Notes: generated by a model not told the origin, from the letters alone. Positions 43,368-52,480 are shown, numbered from the stretch's first letter. The stretch is 64,000 nt of DNA from Streptomyces sp. YIM 130001 (GCF_003574445.1 NZ_KZ984548.1:551395-615394), one strand, 5' to 3'. A program made the numbers and translations.

Positions 43368-44762
43368 ATGAGCGCAACTCTGGCTCCCCCGGCCCGTATC
43401 GGTAAGGCCGCGATCGGCGCCCTCGGCCTGCTGGCCGTCGCCACCGGTGCCCTGGAGTCGGTGGTGACACCGACACTCCCGCTCCTGCAGCGCGAGTTGG
43501 GCATGAGTCCGGCCCAAGGCGCGTTGCTCAGCGTCGTCCTGCTGATCACCGGGGCGCTCGTCACCCCGGTCGCGGGCAAGTTCGGCGACCGCTACGGCGG
43601 GAAGCGCGTCCTGATCCGGCTGATGGCGGTGGTCGGTGCCGGCGGTCTGGTGTCCGCGCTCGCACCGAATCTGCCGGTCCTGCTGCTCGGCCAGGTACTG
43701 CAGGGCGCCATGGTGGGTGCGCTGCCCCTGTCGTTCATCCTGGTGCGCAAGAACCTCCCCGACGGGGAGTCGAAGGTGGCCATCGGGGTGGTCAGCGGAC
43801 TGTTCGTCGGCGGTGGGATGGCCGGCACGCTGTCGGCCGGTCCGGTGGCCGAAGGGCTGTCCCGGCACTGGATGTTCGCGCTGCCGACGCTCGCCGTCAT
43901 CGGCGCCACCGTGCTGGTGAACAGGCTGATGCCGGACGACCCGCCGGGCCGCCCCGACGACACCGGCGTCGACTGGCCCGGCCTGGCCCTGCTGAGCGCG
44001 ACGCTGGTCACGCTCATGCTCGGGCTCGCGCTGCTGCCCGAACTCGGTGCACAGCCAGTCGCGTTGGGCGCGCTCGTGGTCCTCCTCGCCGGCCTCGCGG
44101 CCGGATGGGTGGCCGTGGAACGCCGGGCCGCGTCGCCGATGATCGACCCCCGCATGCTGGCGCGGCCCGCCGTGTGGAAGGCGTGCGTGCTGACCTTCGT
44201 GATCTGTGTCGGTACCTCGGTGGCCATGTACCTGGTCCCGCAGCTGTTCGCGGTGTCCGCGGACGGATACGGATTCGGGGCCGGTGCCACCGAGATCGGG
44301 TTCTTCCTGCTGCCGGGCGCCGTGGCCGCGTCACTGGCCGGGCCGATCGGCGGGGTCGGGGCGCGGCGTCTCGGGTCCCGGGCCGTGGTGGTCGCCGGGA
44401 TCGTCATGATGGCCGGCGCGCTGATCGGCCTTGCGGCGTGGCACAGCGAGGTCTGGCACCTCGTCGTCGGCAAGCTGCTGATCGCGCTCGCCAACGGGCT
44501 GTGTGTCACGGCCATGGTGACCAGTACCGCCACGTCCGTCGACCGGGGCGACACCGGCATCGCCACCAGTCTGGTCCTGGTGACCCGCGTGGTCGGCTAC
44601 GCGGTCGGCGTGCAGGTCAGCGGCGCGATCCTCACGGCCGGCACCCCGGCCGGCTCCGACGTCCCGGCCGAATCGGCCTTCGTCGTCGGCTTCGTCCTGG
44701 CCGGTGCCGTCGCGGCGGCGGCCCTGTTCGTCGCCCGCACCATGAGTAGAGGAGTCAAGTAA
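43368..44762 (+). CDS. MFS drug exporter
   Basis: A 464-residue major facilitator protein with 12-14 hydrophobic helices. GKFGDRYGGKRVLIR after helix 2-3 is the MFS motif A, and GALVTPVAG begins the second helix; the plan matches the DHA2 drug:H+ antiporters. GGGAAAGGA precedes ATG 43368. The stop overlaps the start of the FAD monooxygenase gene (TAATG), so export and oxidation are made together, as in resistance cassettes. The upstream TetR probably represses both. Confidence 0.92.
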   Translation: MSATLAPPARIGKAAIGALGLLAVATGALESVVTPTLPLLQRELGMSPAQGALLSVVLLITGALVTPVAGKFGDRYGGKRVLIRLMAVVGAGGLVSALAPNLPVLLLGQVLQGAMVGALPLSFILVRKNLPDGESKVAIGVVSGLFVGGGMAGTLSAGPVAEGLSRHWMFALPTLAVIGATVLVNRLMPDDPPGRPDDTGVDWPGLALLSATLVTLMLGLALLPELGAQPVALGALVVLLAGLAAGWVAVERRAASPMIDPRMLARPAVWKACVLTFVICVGTSVAMYLVPQLFAVSADGYGFGAGATEIGFFLLPGAVAASLAGPIGGVGARRLGSRAVVVAGIVMMAGALIGLAAWHSEVWHLVVGKLLIALANGLCVTAMVTSTATSVDRGDTGIATSLVLVTRVVGYAVGVQVSGAILTAGTPAGSDVPAESAFVVGFVLAGAVAAAALFVARTMSRGVK

Positions 44763-46027
44763 TGCCGGGTACTGGTGAGTTGAGAATCCGTCGTACGAAG
44801 CCGAGGTGCCGCACCGCGCTGATCTCCGGAGCCAGTATCGCGGGGCCCGCGCTCGCGTTCTGGCTGAACCGCTGCGGATTCGAGGTCACGGTCGTCGAGA
44901 AGGCGGCCGCCCCGCGTGGTGGCGGATACCCCATCGACGTGCGCGGCACCGCGCTGGAGGTCGTCCGCAGGATGGGCATCCTGCCGCGGCTGCGGGAGGC
45001 GCACATCGACCTGCGGCGGATGACCTTCCTCGAGGAGGACGGCGGCGAGATCGCCTCGGTGGAACCGCACCGTGTCTCCGGCGGTGTCGCCGGACAGGAT
45101 CTGGAGGTCCGGCGCGGGGACCTGACCGAGGCACTCCATGCGGCGGTACGCGACGACGTGGAGTTCCTGTTCGACGAATCCATCGACACGGCCGACGGCC
45201 TGGCCTCCGACGGGTCCGGTCACGGCGTCGACGTCACCTTCCGCGGGGGCGCCGGGCGTACGTACGACGTCGTGATCGCAGCGGACGGCGTGCACTCGCA
45301 CACCCGGCGGCTCGCGTTCGGCCCCGAGGAGCCGTTCCACCGGTATCTCGGCTACTGCTTCGCCGTGTTCAGCATGCGCAACACCCTCGGGCTCGCCGAG
45401 GAAGTCGCGATGTGGAACACCCCCGGCAGGGCCGCCGCGCTCTACGCGGTGGGCGGCAAGGACGATGACGTGCACGCCTTCCTGAACTTCGCGCACCCGC
45501 AGGCACCGTTCCACGCGTTCGGGGACCCTGCGTCCCAACGGGCCCTGGTCGAGGGGGTGTTCGCAGACGCGGGGTGGGAGGTCCCGGGCATGCTCGACGC
45601 CCTGCGCGACGCGGACGACCTGTTCTTCGACGGGGTGGGCCAGATCCGTATGCCCCGCTGGTCGCGCGGCAGGGTCGCGCTGGTGGGCGACGCCGCGTAC
45701 GCACCGTCGTTCCTCACCGGCCAGGGCTCGAGCCTCGCCCTGGTCGGCGCGTACATGCTGGCCGCTTCGCTGGCCGACCGGGACCACACCGCGGGCTTCG
45801 CCGCCTACGAGCGCGACACCCGCGCGTTCGTGACGCTGAATCAGGACCTGGTCGGCGACGGCGGTGCCGCACTCTTCCCGACCACGCGACGGGCGCTGGA
45901 GCGGCGCAACGCGATGCTGCGCAGCCTGGCCACGATGCCCGCCGCGGAGGGGAATCCGGCCCACTCGGCGCTCACTCTGCCCGAAGCTCCGCAGGCCGGC
46001 GGGCGCGCCGTGCATCACGGGCCCTGA
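44762..46027 (+). CDS. FAD-dependent monooxygenase
   Basis: A 421-residue aromatic hydroxylase of the PHBH/TetX class. It has ALISGASIAGPALAFWLNR (FAD-binding GxSxxG with the following VVEKAA), VIAADGVHSHTR (the DG motif) and ALVGDAAYAPSFLTGQGSSL (the GD motif). Known relatives hydroxylate aromatic polyketides or inactivate drugs such as tetracyclines. Coupled to an MFS exporter and a TetR repressor, a role in detoxification is plausible, but the substrate cannot be read. Its last bases overlap the end of the convergent TetR gene by 13 bp. Confidence 0.9.
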   Translation: MPGTGELRIRRTKPRCRTALISGASIAGPALAFWLNRCGFEVTVVEKAAAPRGGGYPIDVRGTALEVVRRMGILPRLREAHIDLRRMTFLEEDGGEIASVEPHRVSGGVAGQDLEVRRGDLTEALHAAVRDDVEFLFDESIDTADGLASDGSGHGVDVTFRGGAGRTYDVVIAADGVHSHTRRLAFGPEEPFHRYLGYCFAVFSMRNTLGLAEEVAMWNTPGRAAALYAVGGKDDDVHAFLNFAHPQAPFHAFGDPASQRALVEGVFADAGWEVPGMLDALRDADDLFFDGVGQIRMPRWSRGRVALVGDAAYAPSFLTGQGSSLALVGAYMLAASLADRDHTAGFAAYERDTRAFVTLNQDLVGDGGAALFPTTRRALERRNAMLRSLATMPAAEGNPAHSALTLPEAPQAGGRAVHHGP

Positions 46028-46617
46028 CCCGCAAGTCCCGCGAGCAGGGCCCTGGTGCTCCGCTCGGCCAGGTCCTCGGACCGCACCGGGATCGGGGCGC
46101 CGGTGCGCAGCGGGCCGCGGACCACTGCCAGGGGCAGCTCGACGACCGCGAGGGTCAGTTGGTCCCACTCCAACTTCCCTTGCAGGCCGAGGGACTTGCC
46201 CAGCGCGCGGAGTGCGGTGTGCACCTGGTCGTGCCCTTGTTTCGCGCGGCGCAGATGCGGTTCGCTCCAGTCGGCCCGCCCGTAGTCCTCCGTGCCGTAG
46301 AGAAGTACGGCGGCCGATGGCCGGTGGCCGCGGCTCCAGGCCACCACGTGCCGGGCCCCCGCCGCGGCAGAGGCTGCCGGGTCCGAGGGGCCGGACAGGG
46401 CCGCGAGCCAGCCCTCCTGGAAGTCCTCGACCGTACGCAGCCACAGCTCCGCCAGGAGCGCGGTCCGGGACGGGAAGCGGTGGTACACCGAGCCGCTCGG
46501 GGCGCCCGCCGCCTTGGCGACCGCGGCCATGGTCACCGCGGGCGGCCCCGCGCCCGCCGCGAGTTCGAGTGCCGCGTCCAGCAGCCGGTCGCTGTCGTAC
46601 TGAGGTGGCCTCGCCAT
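46015..46617 (-). CDS. TetR-family regulator
   Basis: A 200-residue regulator with HTH DRLLDAALELAAGAGPPAVT, then AAVAKAAGAPSGSVYHRFPS, and an acidic helical C-terminal domain. ATG 46617 lies 6 bp from the nearer of two palindromes, which probably form its own operator, so it is autoregulated and also controls the divergent gene at 46707. Ribosome site is weak and may be leaderless-like. Confidence 0.88.
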   Translation of the reverse strand: MARPPQYDSDRLLDAALELAAGAGPPAVTMAAVAKAAGAPSGSVYHRFPSRTALLAELWLRTVEDFQEGWLAALSGPSDPAASAAAGARHVVAWSRGHRPSAAVLLYGTEDYGRADWSEPHLRRAKQGHDQVHTALRALGKSLGLQGKLEWDQLTLAVVELPLAVVRGPLRTGAPIPVRSEDLAERSTRALLAGLAGQGP

Positions 46618-46623
46618 GTATTC

Positions 46624-46657
46624 GAGAGTACTCTCCATAATTATAGAGAGCACTCTC
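46624..46657. promoter_or_regulatory. double palindromic operator
   Basis: GAGAGTACTCTC (46624-46635, perfect palindrome) and GAGAGCACTCTC (46646-46657) are spaced 22 bp centre to centre, about two helical turns, with the AT-rich ataattat between them. They lie between the divergent TetR and SRPBCC genes and fit cooperative binding of two dimers on one DNA face. Confidence 0.8.
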
Positions 46658-46706
46658 CAATACGCCTCGGCGCGCACCGGCGCGCCTGAAGGGGATGCGA
46701 TACGCC

Positions 46707-47201
46707 ATGGCCGTACTCGATGTCCACGAACGCCTCCTCCCTGCCGGCGCCGCCCAAGTCGGCGCACTGGTCGACTCGTTGGCCACCGAGGCGGACCGCC
46801 TGTGGCCCGCCGGCGCATGGCCCGCGATGCGACTCTCGGGCGGCCTCGCGCCCGGCTCTCGCGGTGGACACGGGCCGGTCCGGTACACGGTGTGTGCGTA
46901 TGCGCCCGGCCAGTGGGTGCGGTTCACGTTCAGCGGGCCGCGGGGTTTCCACGGCTTCCACGAGTACTCCGTCCACCCGGTCGACGCGGCGCGCACCGTC
47001 CTGCGGCACACGCTCGCCATGCGGGTCCGTGGGCCGGCCCGGCTCACCTGGCCCCTCGCCTACCGGCACCTCCACGACGCCCTGCTCGAAGACAGCCTCG
47101 ACCGCGCCGAACACGCCGCGGCCGGACACGTCACCTCGCCCGCCCGCCGGGGCGCGTACGTACGCATGCTGCGCGGGCCGGCGCGCGGGGCCACGGGGTG
47201 A
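46707..47201 (+). CDS. SRPBCC-like protein under TetR control
   Basis: A protein of about 164 residues. GPVRYTVCAYAPGQWVRFTF followed by SGPRGFHGFHEYSV fits the START/SRPBCC hydrophobic-ligand fold, though weakly. No membrane segment or signal. The start is uncertain: ATG 46707 (12 bp after AAGGGG) is preferred to ATG 46695, which abuts the site. It is probably the target of the divergent TetR regulator. Confidence 0.68.
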   Translation: MAVLDVHERLLPAGAAQVGALVDSLATEADRLWPAGAWPAMRLSGGLAPGSRGGHGPVRYTVCAYAPGQWVRFTFSGPRGFHGFHEYSVHPVDAARTVLRHTLAMRVRGPARLTWPLAYRHLHDALLEDSLDRAEHAAAGHVTSPARRGAYVRMLRGPARGATG

Positions 47202-47362
47202 GGGGCGAGAGGCCCGCCGGACGGTGATCGCGGTGATCGCGGAGAACCGGACGAGCGCGGCAGGGTGGATGGCCGGGTGGCCGGGTGGCCGGGCGGAAAT
47301 GGGTTGCCCTTGCGCGCTCCGACCGGAAACGATCGCCGGACGTACGTCATGGGTGATGGGTC

Positions 47363-47941
47363 ATGGGAGGTTCGTTGAGCGCGGCCGCGCGGTACATCTC
47401 GGCGCCGGTCACCACGGACCGGCTGATCCTGCGGCTCTTCGAGCCAGGTGATGCCGAAGAGCGTCACGCCTACCAGTCGCTGCCGGAGGTGGCCCGCTAC
47501 CTCTACCGCGATCCGCTCACCCTCCAGGGCTGCGCCGAGTCCATCGCCGCGCGCTCCGGCGGCACGGCCTGGAGCTCGGACGACGACAGGCTCCTGCTGG
47601 CCGTGTGCCGGGCGGACGAGCCGGGTGTCATCGGCGAGGTCGTCCTCACCCTGACCGACGCCCGGGCCCGGCAGGCCGAGATCGGCTGGGTCTTCCATCC
47701 GCGGCACGCCGGCCGGGGATACGCCACCGAAGCCGCACGTGCGCTGGCCTCGCTGGCCTTCACCGAGCTGGGCGTGCACCGGATCTTCGCCCGCCTCGAT
47801 GCCCTCAATACCGGCTCGGTGGGCGTGTGCGAGCGGCTCGGAATGCGCCGGGAGGCGCACCTGATCGAGAGCGGCCTCGACGGGGACCGCTGGGGCAGCG
47901 AATGCATCTACGCGACGCTCGCGCGCGAGTGGCGGGGCTGA
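47363..47941 (+). CDS. RimJ/RimL-type GNAT acetyltransferase
   Basis: A 192-residue acetyltransferase. TTDRLILRLFEPGDAEERHA begins the RimJ/RimL fold, AEIGWVFHPRHAGRGYATEA is motif A with the RxxGxG/A loop, and RLDALNTGSVGVCERLGMRR is the typical end. Substrate unknown. The start is not well marked; three ATGs occur in a short repeat upstream (gggtgatgggtcatggg). A hairpin follows and it converges on the SSI gene. Confidence 0.88.
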   Translation: MGGSLSAAARYISAPVTTDRLILRLFEPGDAEERHAYQSLPEVARYLYRDPLTLQGCAESIAARSGGTAWSSDDDRLLLAVCRADEPGVIGEVVLTLTDARARQAEIGWVFHPRHAGRGYATEAARALASLAFTELGVHRIFARLDALNTGSVGVCERLGMRREAHLIESGLDGDRWGSECIYATLAREWRG

Positions 47942-47990
47942 GCCGCTGACCGTCGCGGCCGGCCGCCGGTCCTGCGGCGATGGCCCGGGG

Positions 47991-48024
47991 TCCCGGCGGC
48001 CTCCCCCCACGGGGGCCGCCGGGA
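47991..48024. terminator. bidirectional hairpin terminator
   Basis: TCCCGGCGGCC (47991-48001) pairs with GGCCGCCGGGA (48014-48024), 11 bp perfect, between the convergent acetyltransferase and inhibitor genes. Confidence 0.75.
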
Positions 48025-48081
48025 TGCTGGGGGAGTGGGGCCGGCGCGGTCGCAGTGCGGCGCGGACCCCGGTGGTGGCGG

Positions 48082-48540
48082 TCAGAAGGTGAGGGCGGTG
48101 CCTTCGCCGAGGCCGGCCTTCATCTCGCACGGGTTGGCGAACGACGCGGACCACCGGACATGTCTGCCGTTCCAGACGCCGTCGGCGGTGACGACCACGG
48201 GCCGCCACTCCTTCGTGCACCACGCGCCCGGCGCAGCGCCGACCAGCTCCGTGAACCGGCCCTTGACGCCGGCGAGTTCGGCGCAGGCGCCGGTCGCCGC
48301 GGGATGGGTCCCGCCAGGAGTCGGCGTACAGGTCAGGGTCACCGCGCGCTCCGAGATCATCGTCGCCGGGTCGTCGCCCTGTCCGATCGTCAGGACCAGT
48401 GCGGAGGGGGCGTACAGGCTCGTGGCCGTGGACCGCGTGTCCGGCTCGGCGTGCGCGGTGCCCGCCGACAGCACGGCGACCGAGGCCGCGGCGGCGGCTG
48501 CACCTGTGGCCTGGACGAGGGGACGCATGAGGGGACGCAT
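48082..48540 (-). CDS. subtilisin inhibitor-like (SSI) protein
   Basis: A 152-residue secreted protease inhibitor of the Streptomyces SSI family (MEROPS I16). The signal peptide is 1-31 (AHA). The mature part has LYAPSALVLTIGQG, the family cysteines C71-C86 and C108-C138, and GTHPAATGACAEL. Aligning WCTKEWRPVVVTADGVW with the SSI reactive loop puts K110 at P1, so trypsin-like proteases should be the preferred targets, not subtilisin. AAGGAGC precedes ATG 48540. A 12-bp duplication encodes the repeated MRPLMRPL at the start. Confidence 0.93.
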   Translation of the reverse strand: MRPLMRPLVQATGAAAAAASVAVLSAGTAHAEPDTRSTATSLYAPSALVLTIGQGDDPATMISERAVTLTCTPTPGGTHPAATGACAELAGVKGRFTELVGAAPGAWCTKEWRPVVVTADGVWNGRHVRWSASFANPCEMKAGLGEGTALTF

Positions 48541-48885
48541 GGAAGGGCTCCTTCGGTCGATGCGGGTGGCGTTGGCAACGGCGAGGAGTCTTGCGGCTGC
48601 GGAGGGTGAGCGCCAGGTCGGTGGTCGATTTCCGGATGCAGGTGCCCGATAGCCGGATGCCGTGCAGCTGTTCGGCCAGCTCAGATGAGTCCGGACCACA
48701 TCGCGGGTACGTGCCCACCGTGCGGGCGATCCCGCTTGGTACAACGACGAACGATGCGCTGACCTGCAGAGGTAGTGGAACTATTCAAGCTTTGACCGTC
48801 TGCATTGACCGAAATTCACCGCCGGCCCGAGCGCCGGTCCGAGTGCCTGGGATCGGGTCGGCCGACGGCCTGAACGGTCCCGCAG
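48541..48885. other. gene-free stretch
   Basis: About 345 bp between the SSI gene and the end of the zinc-ribbon gene, both on the minus strand. It should hold the SSI promoter; no clear hexamers or repeats seen. Confidence 0.5.
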
Positions 48886-49272
48886 CTACGACAAGCTCTG
48901 GCGCCGGCCCGACGAACTGCCGTCCGTGGTCGACGCGTCGGGCCGGATCAACGTCTCGGACAGCGGCAGGCCGTCCCGTTCGGCGGCGAGGCGGCGTGCG
49001 CGCAGTTCGGCGCGGGTGCGGGGCCGGTACTCGGGCTCCCTGCCGCATCCGCAGCCCGAGCGGCCCTCGTAGCGCAGCCCTTCGCCCAGTACGGCCGCGA
49101 CCACGGACCATGCGTGCACGTCGCGCCTGGGCGGCGGGGCGAAGTCGTGGCCCGCGCAGACGAGCGGACGCCCGCAGTTCGGGCACGGGTGATGCACCCC
49201 CTGCCCCGGCGCATGCCGCTTGAAGCTGACACGGCACGACGTGCATGCGTGGTGCAGCTTGTAGGAGGTCAT
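48886..49272 (-). CDS. zinc-ribbon protein
   Basis: A 128-residue basic protein with a double zinc ribbon: CTSC (10-13) and CPNC (30-33) can bind one zinc, and GCGCGRE (73-79) may add more. TSYKLHHACTSCRVSFKRHA starts the protein. Similar small proteins are common in streptomycetes and of unknown function; some carry misleading enzyme names in databases. The C-terminal half is Arg/Glu-rich helix. GTAGGAGGTC in the 5' direction is not a site for this strand; the start ATG 49272 is chosen by the first conserved residues. Confidence 0.72.
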   Translation of the reverse strand: MTSYKLHHACTSCRVSFKRHAPGQGVHHPCPNCGRPLVCAGHDFAPPPRRDVHAWSVVAAVLGEGLRYEGRSGCGCGREPEYRPRTRAELRARRLAAERDGLPLSETLIRPDASTTDGSSSGRRQSLS

Positions 49273-49471
49273 GGCGTAGAAGCACACGTGCCCCACGGTA
49301 GCGGGCGGCTCGACGGCACGGTCGCTTATGTGCCGTGCAGGGAGCGGGACTTGAAAGGGGAAGACGCCTCGCGACGGACCTGGGGCGTGTCCGGTCGGCC
49401 CGGCGGCAGCGCAGGATTGCCCGAGGAAAACCAGGTGCGGCCCGTCGCCGCGCCGGTGTGGGATACGGGAC

Positions 49472-50338
49472 ATGACGATCGTCCTGCACGAGCCCGGTGT
49501 CGACGAGCTGCCCGGGGTCGTGGACGCCCTCCGCGCATGGCAGGACGACCGCACGCCGCTGCAACTCCATCCGGGAGACCTCGGCTGGGCCTGGGCATTG
49601 GGCGCGGAGAGGCTGGCCGCGGCCGTCCGCACCTGGAGCGCGGACGGCCGGATCGTTGCCGTCGGGTACCTGGACGGCCCTGATGTGCTGCGCCTGACGA
49701 CCGCGCCGGACCTGCGACAGGACGGCGATCTGGCGCACCGGCTGCTGGCGGACCTCGACGATCCGGAGCGCGGGGTCCTGCCGCCCGGGCGGGTCGGTCT
49801 GGAAATCCCCGTCGGCGCCCTGCTCCGCGAGGTCCTCCTGGCGGCGGGCTGGAATCCGGACGAACCGTGGACGCCGTTGCGCCGCGACCTCGCCGAGCCG
49901 GTGAAGGACTCCGGCCTGCGGATCGAGGTGGCCGGTCCGGGTACGGCGGGGGTGCGGACCGCGGTGCACCGCTCGGCGTTCGGCAGCCCGAGGTTCACCG
50001 AGGAGATCTGGCACGTCCTCGCGGCCGGGCCGGTCTACGCCGACGCCCGCTGCCTGATCGGCTACGACGAGCAGGACAACGCGGTGGCCGCGGCGACGGT
50101 CTGGTCGGCCGGGCCCGGCCGCCCCGGCCTGCTGGAGCCGGTGGGCGTGCACGCCGACCACCGCGGTCGCGGGTACGGGACGGCGATCAGTGTCGCCGCC
50201 GCGGCCGCGCTGCGGGAACTGGGCGCATCGAGCGCGCTCGTCAGTACCCAGAGCTCGAACGTCGCCGCCGTCGCCACCTACCGGGCAGCCGGATACGAGC
50301 CGTCGTCCGAACGGCTGGACGTCAGCCGAGCCGCCTGA
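49472..50338 (+). CDS. GNAT N-acetyltransferase, double-domain type
   Basis: A 288-residue protein of two GNAT-like halves. The N-terminal half (1-140) is diverged and lacks a clear acetyl-CoA loop. The C-terminal half (150-288) has VGVHADHRGRGYGTAISVAA (motif A with RGRGYG) and SSNVAAVATYRAAGYEP (motif B), so it should bind acetyl-CoA. Substrate unknown. ATG 49472 follows GGGATACGGGAC; a lone gene divergent from the zinc-ribbon gene. Confidence 0.85.
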   Translation: MTIVLHEPGVDELPGVVDALRAWQDDRTPLQLHPGDLGWAWALGAERLAAAVRTWSADGRIVAVGYLDGPDVLRLTTAPDLRQDGDLAHRLLADLDDPERGVLPPGRVGLEIPVGALLREVLLAAGWNPDEPWTPLRRDLAEPVKDSGLRIEVAGPGTAGVRTAVHRSAFGSPRFTEEIWHVLAAGPVYADARCLIGYDEQDNAVAAATVWSAGPGRPGLLEPVGVHADHRGRGYGTAISVAAAAALRELGASSALVSTQSSNVAAVATYRAAGYEPSSERLDVSRAA

Positions 50339-50384
50339 CGACGATCAGGTGGCGGCATCGGCCGGTCCGCGCCTCAACTCCCTT

Positions 50385-50424
50385 ACCTCCCAGCCCGGTC
50401 ACCTACCTCCCAGCCCGGTCACCT
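50385..50424. repeat. 20-bp direct duplication
   Basis: acctcccagcccggtcacct occurs twice head to tail (50385-50404 and 50405-50424). The boundary falls at the stop codon of the DUF3592-like gene on the minus strand. Confidence 0.85.
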
Positions 50425-51101
50425 CGGTCCCGCTCCGGTTTCCGGGGCCAGGCGGCCAGGAGTGTGGTGATCGCCGTCAGAACCAGGGTCGCCACGAAGG
50501 CACCCCACGGGGTGCTGCGGCCCGCGATCTCCGGGGACACCTGACGGCGCGGGTCGTAGGCGACGCGTATCTTCTCGCCCTTCGAGGCCATGGCCTTGTC
50601 GTCCTTGAGGGCGGTGGGGTAACCGCCCGGGCAGCGCAGTTCCACCCGGTGGACCGTCCTCGTGGGCGGGCCGCCTTCACCGTGCGAACCCTGTTCCCGG
50701 CTGGTGGCCTCGCGTACGACGCACACCGCCTCACCGCTCCGGGTCGCCCGCGCGTCGGCGGCGGCGACCGTCGCAAGCAGCGCCATGGCCAGGAACAGGG
50801 CGCCGAAGCAGCCGCCGTTGTCGGGCCGCAGCCGGAAGCAGACCACCATCGAGCCCACGCCGATCACGAGCCCGACGACCACCGCCACGGCCGTCGGCGG
50901 CGGGGACGCGGAGCTGCCCGCGAGACTCCAGTGCGTCCACGCGTACACCGCGAGCACCGCGGACACCGGCAGCAGCGTGGCAGCTCCCCGCACCACGATG
51001 CGCCGGACTCCCGGCCTGCGCAGCCATGTCGGCATCCGCAGCCAGGTCCCCAGCGAGGTGCGCAACCATCCCGGCATCCGCACCCGCATCCGCGTCGTCA
51101 C
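50403..51101 (-). CDS. DUF3592-like membrane protein
   Basis: A 232-residue membrane protein: a basic Arg-rich start (1-35), then helices at about 37-55, 70-90, 100-115 and 205-222. The loop between helices 3 and 4 contains VELRCPGGYPTALKDDKAMA and GEKIRVAYDPRRQVSPE, similar to the DUF3592 pattern in which a YDP motif follows a strand. Function unknown. GTG 51101 is preceded by GGGGAGAG. The stop codon lies at the edge of a 20-bp duplication. Confidence 0.75.
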   Translation of the reverse strand: MTTRMRVRMPGWLRTSLGTWLRMPTWLRRPGVRRIVVRGAATLLPVSAVLAVYAWTHWSLAGSSASPPPTAVAVVVGLVIGVGSMVVCFRLRPDNGGCFGALFLAMALLATVAAADARATRSGEAVCVVREATSREQGSHGEGGPPTRTVHRVELRCPGGYPTALKDDKAMASKGEKIRVAYDPRRQVSPEIAGRSTPWGAFVATLVLTAITTLLAAWPRKPERDRGDRAGR

Positions 51102-51457
51102 ATGCTCTCCCCGGTGGCCGAGCAGCCCCTGTGGGCGTCGAGTACGTCCCGCAACCGGGGACGGGCCGCCCCGGTTTCAGGGTTCCCCGGCCACGGCGAA
51201 CTTCCGTCGGCCCCGCGATGAACTGCAGGACACGAAGAAGCAGCCGGCCCCGGCACGCACACATCCACCTCCGACCGTGCCCCGGCGCGTACAAGTCCAC
51301 CCCGCAAGGGTGGTGCTGACGCCACCCCACCACGGTCCCCAGGCCCAGCGACGCCGGCCTGGGCGAGGAGCAGGATTCAGGTGTCGGCCCGACGGGCGCC
51401 GGCGAAGACCCGGCCGACGCCTCATCCACCCACGCAGTCACCAACTGGGAGACAGTC
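51102..51457. other. gene-free stretch
   Basis: About 355 bp between divergent genes. No ORF with a ribosome site and no clear repeat; presumably promoters. Confidence 0.5.
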
Positions 51458-52147
51458 ATGCCCGAAACGCTCGCGCGCCGCCTGACCGGCGCGGCAGGCA
51501 TCGCCGCTGCGGCCGCCCTCATCGTCGAAGTACCCCTGTACTTCATCTACTCGGGCCCGCCGCCGGACTGGAACGTCCTGAGCAGGCTGCTGATCGGCAT
51601 CGTCGCCCTGGCCTGCCTGCTCGTGTTCGTCACCGCACTGAGGGAGTTGGTGGCCCGGGCAGCTCCGCAGTACTCCTGGGCCGGCTCGCTCGTCTTCGCC
51701 ACGGGCCTGGTCTACGCGACGATCACCCTGGTCTCCAGCGGCCTGGAAGCGGGTGCGGTCATCGCCGCCGACCAGGCGATCGACCCGACCATCGACGTCA
51801 GCGGCACCTACATCCTCTACGGATCGATCTCCCGTCTGATGCTCGCGATGTTCCTGGCCGCCGTGGGCTTCGTCGTCTCGCGCACCGCTCTGCTTCCGCG
51901 CTGGACGGGCCGGTCCGCTTACGTCCTGGCGGTCGTCAACGTGCTGTTCGTACCGTCGCTGTTCTTCGGCAACGACCCCGCGAACTTCTACGCCGCGAAC
52001 GGCTGGGGCACCACCGCCTCGATGGGCGCCCTGCTCAGCTACTGGCTCCTCGCGGTGGGCATCGCCACGTACCGCAGCGGCTCGCGGGCCGTCCCGGCTC
52101 CCGCGCCGCGCAGCGTGACCGCTGTGTCCCATGACGCCCCTCACTGA
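51458..52147 (+). CDS. multi-pass membrane protein (DUF4386-like)
   Basis: A 229-residue integral membrane protein with about seven hydrophobic helices, beginning LTGAAGIAAAAALIVEVPLY and ending SYWLLAVGIATYRSG. The plan and the segment SGTYILYGSISRLMLAMFLA resemble DUF4386 proteins, of unknown function. GGGAGACAGTC precedes the ATG. It is not in an obvious operon. Confidence 0.72.
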   Translation: MPETLARRLTGAAGIAAAAALIVEVPLYFIYSGPPPDWNVLSRLLIGIVALACLLVFVTALRELVARAAPQYSWAGSLVFATGLVYATITLVSSGLEAGAVIAADQAIDPTIDVSGTYILYGSISRLMLAMFLAAVGFVVSRTALLPRWTGRSAYVLAVVNVLFVPSLFFGNDPANFYAANGWGTTASMGALLSYWLLAVGIATYRSGSRAVPAPAPRSVTAVSHDAPH

Positions 52148-52480
52148 CCGGCCTCGCGCCCGGCTCCTCGGCGTGCTGCCGAAGGGCCGGGCGCGGCCGT
52201 GCGGCAACTGCCTCACCGACGGACATCGCGGTACACGCACACGCCGCCCGACGGCGGTTCGTGACGGAACTCACCGCACACCTGCACTATTTCGTCTCAT
52301 AAGTCCCTGCGCGGGACGGGGTGAACGCGCGATGATTTGCGTCAGCATTCGGGGGAACGGGGCGCGTGTGCCGCCCGTCGGCTCAAGGGCCGCCGGTGGC
52401 GGTCGAGCCGCATCGCTGTCGTGGCGATTCCTTACGGGGTGCGGTGCAGGCTGGTCACCGGAACGTCAGGAGTGGTGTAC
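52148..52480 (+). other. gene-free stretch upstream of the toxin operon
   Basis: About 330 bp that should carry the promoter of the lipoprotein-toxin operon. Nothing firmly recognisable; the region 52285-52345 (ctatttcgtctcataa and gatgatttgcgtc) is noticeably AT-richer than its surroundings. Confidence 0.5.
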
